From: CAYJXJ01 sp964374095
GTDB lineage: Bacteria > Elusimicrobiota > Elusimicrobia > UBA1565 > UBA9628
DNA length: 28,897 bases
Direction of reading: 5' to 3'
Assembly: GCA_964374095.1 (NCBI GenBank)
Contig: CAYJXJ010000046.1
Coordinates: 1-28,897, forward strand
Position numbers and translations under genes: made by a program. Below, piece by piece: positions 15,181 through 21,924 of the stretch. The notes under the pieces are model-generated. The model ran no database searches, was not told where the DNA came from, and saw nothing but the letters and a program-made list of their open reading frames with translations. Within the stretch, counting starts at the first letter, position 1; every line of letters starts with the position of its first letter.

Positions 15181-16914
15181 ATGACCCAGGATCCGCAACA
15201 GGACATCGACTTCAACAAATTCTACGAGTGCCTCTCCCGTCGGAGATGGATCGCGGCCGCGGCCTTCGCAGCGACGATGGCCGTGGCGTCATACGTCACC
15301 TTTACTGAGACCCCGGTCTATCAGGCTACCTCCCTCCTGATCATCGAGAAGGAGCGCGGCGCGGGCGCAATCTTCGCCAACGGAGCCCTCATCGAGAGCA
15401 AGAACGATGATTACTACCAGACCCAATACCGCCTCATGAGGAGCTACACCTTGATGGAGAAGGTGTACCGGGCCCACGATTTAGACAAGGTGCCCGAATT
15501 CAGCCAGCCCCTCGGAGTCGAGAAGCTCCTGGACGCCGTCATCATCAATCCCCTGCGGGGCAGCCGCCTCGTGCAGGTGAACGTCCAATCCCAGGATCCC
15601 AAGCTCGGCGTCCGCATCGCCAATGCCATCGCCGAGCACTATGTGGCGCAGAATTTAGAGTACCAGATCTTCATCTCCCAGGATGTTCTCCGCGGTCTCC
15701 AGGCCAAAGAGGGCAATCCCAACTCGCGGAGAACGCTGGAGTCGATTCCTAACGTAGTCAACAGCCTGCTCATCCAGGGGCTCAAGGCCGATTTCGCCAA
15801 ACTGCAGTCCCAGTATGCCGACCTTTCTGAGAAAGTCACCGACCGCCACCCCTCCATGATCTCGCTCAAGTCGACTATGGCGACCCTCGAAGAGCAAATT
15901 CGAGCGGAGACCGACCGCGTGATCCAAAGCCTCAAGAACGAGCTCTCCGGCCAGTTGCGGGGCAACAACGTGCGCATCGTGGACCCCGCATTGGAGCCGC
16001 GTGAGCCCCTCTTCCCGAACCCGCGCAAAAACCTCAGCCTCGCCCTCGTCGGCGGATTGATACTCGCCATCATCGCCGCGTTCGCCGCCGACCTCCTGGA
16101 TCAGTCGGTCCGGACCCAGGCTGACGTCGAGACCAAGTTGAACCGGCCCTTCCTGGGCCTGCTGCCTCAAGCCCCGCAAAAGACCGCGGCGTCCTTCTGC
16201 CAAATGATGGTCGAACCCAAGCCCAGCCTCACCAGCGAATGTTTCCGCAATCTCCGGACCATGGTGGACTTCGCCCGCGTTTCGACCAAGTCCAACGCCT
16301 TTCTGGTGACCAGCGCCCTGGAGGGTGAGGGCAAGACCTACATCTCCTCCGGCATCGGCGCGGCCATGGCCTATTTGGGCGAGAACGTCCTAGTCATCGG
16401 CGGCGACCTCCGCCGTCCGACCCTGCACCGGAATTTCAGCCGCTCCAATCAACGGGGCTTGAGCGAGTTTCTGTCCAAGGGAAAGCGCGTCGAGGAGATT
16501 GAGGAACTGCTCGCGGCCACGGATATCCCAACCTTGAAAATCCTGCCATCCGGGACGCGGCCCCCCAACCCTTCGGAACTCCTCAACACCCCGCGGCTGG
16601 AAGCCCTGGTCACATGGGCCAAGTCCCGCTTCGACCGGGTCATCGTGGACTGCACCCCGGCCTACCCCGTCAATGACGTGATGCTCTGGGGACGCCATAT
16701 CCCCTCGGCCCTATTCGTGGTCCGCTTCGGGGCGACGCGCGCCCCGTTGGCCAGCGACGCCATCGCCAAACTCGAGACCGCGGGCATCGAATTGATGGGG
16801 GTGGCGATCAACGCGGCCAAAACCGGCAGTCTGGGGTATTACTCCCGCTATCAATACCACCAGCACGATGCCTACCATCAACACTCCGATGCCGAGCCGG
16901 CGCGTCGGGCCTGA
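15181..16914 (+). CDS. Wzc-type chain-length regulator / BY-kinase-like protein (second copy)
   Basis: A 577-aa paralogue of the first Wzc with the same layout: Wzz domain, TM1 (about 23-40), periplasmic coiled region, TM2 (about 285-303) and kinase. Walker A is TSALEGEGKT (377-386), Walker A' VLVIGGDLRRP (403-413) and Walker B VIVDCTP (487-493). The first Asp of Walker A' is Gly407, and the tail (552-568) has only five tyrosines interleaved with four histidines, so kinase activity may be reduced or altered. The start at 15181 is preferred: GGGGGGA lies 7 nt upstream and the N-terminus then aligns with the first copy. An in-frame ATG at 15121, overlapping the wza stop, would add 20 residues. 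The last 9 codons and the stop lie inside a 33-bp direct repeat. Confidence 0.88.
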   Translation: MTQDPQQDIDFNKFYECLSRRRWIAAAAFAATMAVASYVTFTETPVYQATSLLIIEKERGAGAIFANGALIESKNDDYYQTQYRLMRSYTLMEKVYRAHDLDKVPEFSQPLGVEKLLDAVIINPLRGSRLVQVNVQSQDPKLGVRIANAIAEHYVAQNLEYQIFISQDVLRGLQAKEGNPNSRRTLESIPNVVNSLLIQGLKADFAKLQSQYADLSEKVTDRHPSMISLKSTMATLEEQIRAETDRVIQSLKNELSGQLRGNNVRIVDPALEPREPLFPNPRKNLSLALVGGLILAIIAAFAADLLDQSVRTQADVETKLNRPFLGLLPQAPQKTAASFCQMMVEPKPSLTSECFRNLRTMVDFARVSTKSNAFLVTSALEGEGKTYISSGIGAAMAYLGENVLVIGGDLRRPTLHRNFSRSNQRGLSEFLSKGKRVEEIEELLAATDIPTLKILPSGTRPPNPSELLNTPRLEALVTWAKSRFDRVIVDCTPAYPVNDVMLWGRHIPSALFVVRFGATRAPLASDAIAKLETAGIELMGVAINAAKTGSLGYYSRYQYHQHDAYHQHSDAEPARRA

Positions 16915-16920
16915 CGGGAG
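16888..16920 (+). repeat. 33-bp direct repeat, left copy
   Basis: The sequence starting gatgccgagccggcg and ending gggcctgacgggag is identical at 16888-16920 and 17930-17962. The left copy encodes the end and stop codon of the second wzc gene. It is the native copy for wzc, because the encoded tail SDAEPARRA resembles SAETRKA at the end of the first Wzc. The two copies frame a block of two gene remnants. Confidence 0.95.
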
Positions 16921-16923
16921 GGC

Positions 16924-17520
16924 TTAATCCGGTCCGCGAGACGACTCGAGGACCCGCAACACCCGCGGACCCACGGCTTCGATCCGAAAGGGCTCCGTGA
17001 GGGCACGGGCACGTCCCGCCAGGGCCCGGCGCAGGCTCTCGTCGCCGGCCAGGGACGTGATCTCCCGGCCCAGGGCCGCCGCGTCGCCCGCCGGGAAGAA
17101 GCGCGTGGCCAGGCCCTCCGGGTCGATCTCGCGGTGGGGGGGGATGTCGCTGGCGATGACAGGCAGACCGGCGGCCAGGGCCTCCAGGAAGACCAGGGGC
17201 AGGCCCTCGAAACGGCTGGGGAGGACGAAGACATGGGCCTCGGCGAGGCGGAGGGCCACCTCGTCCATCCAGCCGCTCCAGGTTACCCTATCGGCGATGC
17301 CGAGGTCCCGGGCGCGCGCCCGGTAGCTCTCCGAGTCCGGACCGTCGCCGATGATCTCCAGCGTGGTCCGCGCCCGGGTCACGAGGGCCACGGCCTCCAA
17401 CAAGGTATCCACCCCCTTCTGCGGAATATGGCGTCCGACATGGACGAGCCGAAGGGCCGCGCCGGGCGCCCGGACGGCCGGTCTCAGCTCCGAAAAGCGC
17501 GAGTAGTCCACGGAATCCTC
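16924..17520 (-). pseudogene. C-terminal half of a GT4 glycosyltransferase (N-terminal domain missing)
   Basis: About 200 residues match the nucleotide-sugar-binding half of GT-B family 4 enzymes. They start in the inter-domain linker (SVDYSRFSELRP), then LRLVHVGRHIPQKGVDTLLEA, EIIGDGPDSESYRARARDLG, VTWSGWMDEV and the FEGLPLVFLEALAAGLPVIAS motif with its E-x7-E pair, then a normal C-terminal helix. The acceptor-binding N-terminal domain is absent. Upstream of the linker the frame continues only as the antisense of the WbpG remnant. With no start codon or promoter in a sensible place, I read this as a truncated gene. Its stop lies 3 nt outside the left 33-bp repeat. Confidence 0.8.
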
Positions 17521-17931
17521 AATTATGTCCCGTACAGAAAAAGCGGGGCCATGGAAGTCCTTGAAAGCAAGTTCCAGTGGCGGGAGTACGGGGAGAAGCA
17601 CTATGAATTGCGATACACCAAGTTCATACAGTCCTACTACTTGTTTGAGAAATTCAACATCGACTATCGCCTCGCCACATACTCGAGCCAGATCTGCGCG
17701 GGCGAACTCTCGCGCGACGACGCCCTGAAGAAGCTCGAGCGCAAGCCCTACGATGACGCCGAGATCGAAATTGAGGTCCAGTATGTCTCCAAGAAGCTCG
17801 GCATCTCCACGCAGGAGTTTGGCGAGATCATGGCCGCTCCGCCCAAGTCCTATAGAGACTACCCCAACAATCAGTGGATGCTGGAGTTGCTCTACGCCAT
17901 TTACCGCAAACTGAACTTGAGAAAATACTGA
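17515..17931 (+). pseudogene. C-terminal fragment of a WbpG/PseA-type N-acetyl sugar amidotransferase
   Basis: WbpG-family enzymes turn a sugar N-acetyl group into an acetamidino group, using ammonia from a HisH/HisF-like partner. This fragment of about 138 residues keeps only the C-terminal region: ILNYVPYRKSGAMEVLE, then WREYGEKHYELRYTKFIQSY, the CAGELSRDDALKKLERKPYD segment and IMAAPPKSYRDYPNNQ. The ATP-binding PP-loop domain, about two thirds of the usual 370-380 aa, is missing. The ATG at 17551 could start a 126-aa peptide but has no ribosome binding site. Base composition is visibly less GC-rich than in neighbouring genes, suggesting a transferred gene. The TGA stop overlaps the first bases of the right 33-bp repeat. 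No HisH/HisF partners are in the window. Confidence 0.8.
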
Positions 17932-17962
17932 TGCCGAGCCGGCGCGTCGGGCCTGACGGGAG
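17930..17962 (+). repeat. 33-bp direct repeat, right copy
   Basis: Exact copy of 16888-16920. Here it does not encode part of wzc; it begins within the stop codon of the WbpG fragment and runs into the leader of the flippase gene. Removing one repeat plus the block between would join wzc to the flippase with a gap of about 90 bp, probably the ancestral order. Confidence 0.95.
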
Positions 17963-18007
17963 CCGCGTCTGAAGCGCCCGGCGGCAAGCGGAACACCTCC
18001 CCGCGGG

Positions 18008-20323
18008 TTGCTCAAGTCCTTCCTGATACTCGCCTCCGGCTCAGGCGGAGCGATCCTCCTGAGCATCCTGACCAACAAGGCCATCGCGGTCATCGCGGGA
18101 GTGGAGGGAATGGCGGTCATGGGGCTGCTGCGCGGCCTGGGAGCCTGGGTCAAGGGCGTCGCGACCCTGGGATTTACCACCCTGCTGATGCGGCGAATCT
18201 CAATCGCCGCCTCCCGCCGGGACGCGGTCGAGACCATCGCCGGAGCCGGACGTCTCCTGATCGCGCAACTGGCCGTGGTGGCCGTCCTCGCCGCGGTCGG
18301 CGCGGGGCCGCTGGCGGACTGGCTCTTCGGGAGCGGGGGCGGAGCCGGCCGCCGCCTCGTGGTGACGGTCGTGCTCGCCATGACCTTCGTCAACCTCGCT
18401 CTCGATGGCGCCCTGGCACTGCTCAAGGGCCACGGCGCGGCCTGGGCCATCTCCTCCGTTCATTTCGCCACGGGCGCGACCAGCCTACTGGCGATAGTCC
18501 CACTACTCACGCTCGGCGAGTTGGGTCTGGCCGTCAACGTCGGCTCCGGCGCCGTGGCGGGCGCCGCGGTGGGCGCTTGGTGCCTATGGCGGCTCTACCG
18601 GCCCACTCTTAGGGAGTTGAGAGGGGCCGCGGGCTGGCGGGTTCTGCGGGAGGCGGCGGGCTCCTCCGCGATCCTGAGCCTCCTCTCCATCGTCCTCCTC
18701 GGCGCGCCGCTGGCTGTTCGCAGCCTGATCGGACGGGAATGGGGCCTGCCCGTCCTGGGCCAATTCACCGCCGCCCTCCTGCTCGTCGAGACTCTCGTCG
18801 ACGTCCTCATGTCCCCGGTGCGGACCCAGATCCTCTCCGGGCTGGGAAAGAACCCCGAGGCCGCCGCCGGGGCGCTTCTCCTCAAGCGCCTGGCGGCCCT
18901 GAGCCTGTCGGTCATGACGGCGGCGGGTCTGGCGCTCATCCTCTTGTCGAAGCCGGTGCTCTGGCTGCTGTTCAGCGACCGCTTCACGGCGGGCGCGCTG
19001 ACCCTCTCGGTCCTGTGCCTATCGCTGCCCGCGCAGGCTCTCGCCTGGTGCTACCACTCCTTGATGCTCCACAAGGGCCGCATCGGAGCCATGGCCTTGC
19101 TCGATCCCTTGTGGTGCCTGGGCTGGCTCGGCGGGGTCGCCGCCGTAGCGGCGTTCGACGGGCCGCCTCTGGCGGCGGCCTGGGCCTATACCCTGAGCTT
19201 CACGCTCAACGCGGCGATTTACGGCGTCTGCGTGCGCCGGGCCTACGGAAAGTCCCTCTTTGACTCCGAGCAGCGGCTGGCCGGGCTGGGCTGCGTGGCC
19301 CTGCTCGCCGGAGCGGCGGGCTGGGTCGGCCTGGCCGGTTGGGGAGCACGCGCGGCCTGCGCCGCCGCCGCGACGGTCCTGGCATTGATGCTCCTCGCGC
19401 GTTGCCCCTGGCGAGCCTGGCTCGGCGAGCTGCTCCCGAGCGCGGCTGATCCCCCGCCGACCAAGACTTGGCTAGCCAATCAGGTGCGTCGGGTGTTCAT
19501 GGGACGACTTCTGGAAAATCTTCTGGCCGGCCTGACGCGCCGGGGCGGGAATGGCGGGTGGGCCGCCCACCTCGTTGCCGGACATCATCTTTACCCCTGC
19601 CCGAGCCCGCGCCGGGCGAAGTGGGAAGGGCTGGAGTATCGGCTCGACATAAGCCGATACGAGGATTGGATGGTCTTCTTCGGATTCTTTGATTCGCCCA
19701 GAGACAAGCTCTTCGCCCTGGCGCGCCCCGGTTTCGTGGTCATGGATATCGGCTGCAACATCGGCGCGACCCTTCTGCCCTTGGCGGCCGCGACGAACCC
19801 CGGAGGGAAGACTTATGGTTTCGAGCCGGATCCGGAGAACTTCGCGGCATGCGCGGCCAACATAGAGCTCAACGGTCTCACCGGCATCGAACTTGTCCCT
19901 CTGGCGCTAGGGGACCGCAGGGGCACGGCTGCGTTGCGCAAGGTGGCGTCGCGCAACCCGGCGGCCAATCGCCTGGTCAACGAGACGCGGCCCGGCGACA
20001 TCATGGTCCGGACCGTGACTCTGGACGAATTCGTCGCGGAGCGAGGCCTCCATCGTCTGGACCTCATCAAGATCGACGTCGAGGGATACGAACTCAACGT
20101 CTGCCGAGGCGCGGCCGCAACCCTGCGGCGGTTCAAGCCGACGCTGTTCGTCGAGGTGTTGGACCAACATTTGCGAAGTCAGGGCGCAAGCGCGGAAGAG
20201 CTGCTGGAATTCCTGCGAGGACTCGGTTACCGCCTGACTGAAGCCGTCAGCGGCAGGTCCGTCAACCCCGGCACGCCCCGCGACCCTCGCTCATTGGACG
20301 TGATCGCGCGCATGGATGGGTAG
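18008..20323 (+). CDS. Fusion: Wzx-like flippase + FkbM-family methyltransferase
   Basis: The 771-aa protein has a polytopic half (residues 1-475, about a dozen helices). Its N-terminus LLKSFLILASGSGGAILLS, followed by VEGMAVMGLL, is typical of Wzx/polysaccharide flippases that move undecaprenyl-linked glycans across the inner membrane. A complete SAM-dependent FkbM methyltransferase follows from about residue 505: VMDIGCNIGATLLPLA (SAM site, about 578-593), YGFEPDPENFAACAANIELN, then LDLIKIDVEGYE (around 684-695) and FVEV. FkbM enzymes O-methylate sugars or polyketides. No stop or frameshift separates the halves. The only conventional start is TTG at 18008, without a clear Shine-Dalgarno; an in-frame TGA at 17954 limits how far upstream it could lie. 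CTG at 17969 has GGGAG in front and is an alternative. Confidence 0.82.
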   Translation: MLKSFLILASGSGGAILLSILTNKAIAVIAGVEGMAVMGLLRGLGAWVKGVATLGFTTLLMRRISIAASRRDAVETIAGAGRLLIAQLAVVAVLAAVGAGPLADWLFGSGGGAGRRLVVTVVLAMTFVNLALDGALALLKGHGAAWAISSVHFATGATSLLAIVPLLTLGELGLAVNVGSGAVAGAAVGAWCLWRLYRPTLRELRGAAGWRVLREAAGSSAILSLLSIVLLGAPLAVRSLIGREWGLPVLGQFTAALLLVETLVDVLMSPVRTQILSGLGKNPEAAAGALLLKRLAALSLSVMTAAGLALILLSKPVLWLLFSDRFTAGALTLSVLCLSLPAQALAWCYHSLMLHKGRIGAMALLDPLWCLGWLGGVAAVAAFDGPPLAAAWAYTLSFTLNAAIYGVCVRRAYGKSLFDSEQRLAGLGCVALLAGAAGWVGLAGWGARAACAAAATVLALMLLARCPWRAWLGELLPSAADPPPTKTWLANQVRRVFMGRLLENLLAGLTRRGGNGGWAAHLVAGHHLYPCPSPRRAKWEGLEYRLDISRYEDWMVFFGFFDSPRDKLFALARPGFVVMDIGCNIGATLLPLAAATNPGGKTYGFEPDPENFAACAANIELNGLTGIELVPLALGDRRGTAALRKVASRNPAANRLVNETRPGDIMVRTVTLDEFVAERGLHRLDLIKIDVEGYELNVCRGAAATLRRFKPTLFVEVLDQHLRSQGASAEELLEFLRGLGYRLTEAVSGRSVNPGTPRDPRSLDVIARMDG

Positions 20324-20339
20324 GGGCTCCGGACCTACC
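20319..20339. terminator. Hairpin shared by two convergent stop codons
   Basis: GGTAGG (20319-20324) and CCTACC (20334-20339) form a 6-bp stem around a 9-nt loop. The left arm contains the TAG of the flippase fusion and the right arm the TAG of the leftward TylF remnant. It could act as a weak bidirectional terminator, but no U-run follows on either side. Confidence 0.35.
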
Positions 20340-20646
20340 GGCGCGGCTTGGCCGACCCCATGAGGACGAACGCCTGGCCCGTCGGCAGGAGGATCGGCTC
20401 CTCCGGCTTATCCGCGAAGAACTCGTCGACCGCCAGCCGCTCGCCGGGAGCGGTCGTGTACCCATAATCGTCGAACAGGATCAGGCCGCCCGGATTCATC
20501 CTCTCGTAGAAGAACCGCAGCGCGTCGCGGGTCGGCTGATAGATATCCACATCGATGTGGAGGAAGCAGAATCGGATGTCCGCGACCTCCTCGAAACGCT
20601 CCGGGATCCAGCCTTTGTAGAGGCGCGCGAACGGGAACTCCCGCAA
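20335..20646 (-). pseudogene. C-terminal part of a TylF-type O-methyltransferase
   Basis: The 103 codons match the end of the TylF/macrocin O-methyltransferase family: LYKGWIPERFEEV, FCFLHIDVDIYQPTRDALRF (with the Asp-rich metal-site strand), MNPGGLILFDDYGY, AVDEFFADKPEEPILLPTGQA. Family members have about 230-260 residues, so more than half, including the SAM-binding glycine motif, is missing. The frame opens with a TTG at 20646, where homology also stops; on the other strand the tail of another gene begins at that point. It is convergent with the flippase fusion, 11 bp away. Confidence 0.78.
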
Positions 20647-20881
20647 GGTCGAGGAGTACCTGGCCGATCCGACGCGGTACCCGGCTCAGGCGCGTTTCTA
20701 TCACGACATGCGGCGCTCCTGCCGGCTTGTGAAGGAGTTCCGGGCGATCGGCCCCGAGCTCGATGAGAGGACCGGCGCGGGCGCCGACGAGCCGGAGTAC
20801 GTCCTCATCTACGAGCTCGCCGAGTCGCCCGGGGGAGCTTCGCGGGCGGGGCGTGCGGCCAAACCCCGTCGGCCATCTTGA
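20642..20881 (+). pseudogene. C-terminal tail, probably of a GT39-like membrane glycosyltransferase
   Basis: The plus strand has a protein-like frame of about 78 codons from near 20642: KVEEYLADPTRYPAQARFYH, then MRRSCRLVKEFRAIGPELDE, then PEYVLIYELAE, and a stop at 20879-20881. The pattern (short helix, RLV/I-K-x-F, a loop, then a hydrophobic V-x-I-Y-E strand at the end) is how many GT39-like proteins finish; compare DQDYRLIRSWPL and GPAITVWER at the end of the GT39-like gene at 21917-23656. An in-frame stop at 20618 shows there is no upstream part. The frame begins where the TylF homology on the other strand ends. The family call is by resemblance; that this is a remnant is more certain. 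Confidence 0.5.
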
Positions 20882-20916
20882 GGCGGGGACAATTCATTCC
20901 CAGCCTGCGCCTGACC

Positions 20917-21924
20917 TCACCGCGGCGCGATGTCGGAAACGACCGGGACTCCCTTGATCCCCATGAGCTGGCTCGCCAGGGGGTTGATGAGCCGAAGCGA
21001 CCAGCGGGGCAACCAAGAAAGCATGAACCCCGCCAGGGTCCGCGGGTGGAACAGCTGCTTGGGATCGGAGCGCACCGCTTCCGCCATGCAGGCGCGCGCC
21101 CAAGGACCGTCGGCCAGCATCCGCACGCCCTGCCAGCAGTAGTCTCGGAACTTCCTTCCCCGGTAGGCGGCCAACTCGACCCGGAGGTCGGCGGGAAATT
21201 CGGGCTCCGCCTCCAATCGCCGCAGGAACACCTTCAGGACCGCGGCGTTGTAGCGGATGGCCTTGCCGAGGTTGGAGGCGTGGTCCCGCATGACCGCCAC
21301 CGGCTCATCGAGGCAGTGGAACTTGTAGCGAAGGGCCAGTTTCAGGTAGATGCCCTCGCCCTCGAAATCGAGGTCCGGGTAGAAGGGGTAACGCTCCAGG
21401 CACTCCCGGCGGATCAGGGTGCTCGCGGGCAGGACGAACTCGCGGCCATGGGATTCGGTTACAAAGTCCTTGAGGACGGACCCGGAACGGCCGAGGACCG
21501 GCGTGAGCCAGCGCTTTCCGGTCGCCACGTTCTCCATCCAGCACGGGGAATAGACGACCCCGTACTCCGGGCCAAGGTTATCGAAGCATGCCATCTGTCT
21601 TTCAATGCGTCGCGGCAGGAAGTAGTCGTCCGCGTATAGAAGGGCCACGAATTCCCCGCGGCAAAGCGCGAGCGGCTCGTTGAAACGCGATCCCAGGAGG
21701 GAGTTGTCCGGGCGCAATAGGATCCTCACCCTCTCGTCTTGGGCCATGCGGCGCAGAAGATCGGGACTGCCGTCGGTCGAGCCGTTGTCGAGCGCCACGA
21801 CTTCGAGATCGCGGTAGGTCTGGCTCAGCACGCTCTCGATGGCCGCCTGCACATAACGGCCGTAGTTGTAGTTGTAGATGACGACGGAAACCCGCGGCGA
21901 CCGGCGCGTCGCAAAATCAGCCAC
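20917..21924 (-). CDS. Family 2 glycosyltransferase
   Basis: A 335-aa cytoplasmic GT-A enzyme that adds a sugar to a lipid-linked glycan. The N-terminal domain shows VSVVIYNYNYGRYVQAAIES, EVVALDNGSTDGSPDLL and the metal-binding YADDYF (Asp99-Asp100). After these come an insert and an acceptor-side segment, DLDFEGEGIYLKLALRYKF. The C-terminal 100 residues are helical and not diagnostic. The GTG at 21924 overlaps the end of the upstream membrane glycosyltransferase by 8 bp, so the two are one operon. Donor and acceptor cannot be read from the sequence. Confidence 0.85.
   Translation of the reverse strand: MADFATRRSPRVSVVIYNYNYGRYVQAAIESVLSQTYRDLEVVALDNGSTDGSPDLLRRMAQDERVRILLRPDNSLLGSRFNEPLALCRGEFVALLYADDYFLPRRIERQMACFDNLGPEYGVVYSPCWMENVATGKRWLTPVLGRSGSVLKDFVTESHGREFVLPASTLIRRECLERYPFYPDLDFEGEGIYLKLALRYKFHCLDEPVAVMRDHASNLGKAIRYNAAVLKVFLRRLEAEPEFPADLRVELAAYRGRKFRDYCWQGVRMLADGPWARACMAEAVRSDPKQLFHPRTLAGFMLSWLPRWSLRLINPLASQLMGIKGVPVVSDIAPR

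Noticed and set aside
16888..17962. An insertion sequence or transposon between the 33-bp repeats
   Set aside because: No transposase or terminal inverted repeats are seen, and a 33-bp target duplication is too long for known IS families.
16924..18450. A 508-codon open frame on the minus strand spanning both remnants and part of the flippase gene
   Set aside because: Only its last 200 codons (to about 17520) are GT4-like. The rest is the antisense of the WbpG fragment, the repeat and the flippase, with no family resemblance.
20557..20766. A 69-codon plus-strand frame starting MEEAESDVRD
   Set aside because: It runs antisense through the TylF remnant and stays in the wrong frame for the tail-like coding region 20642-20881.
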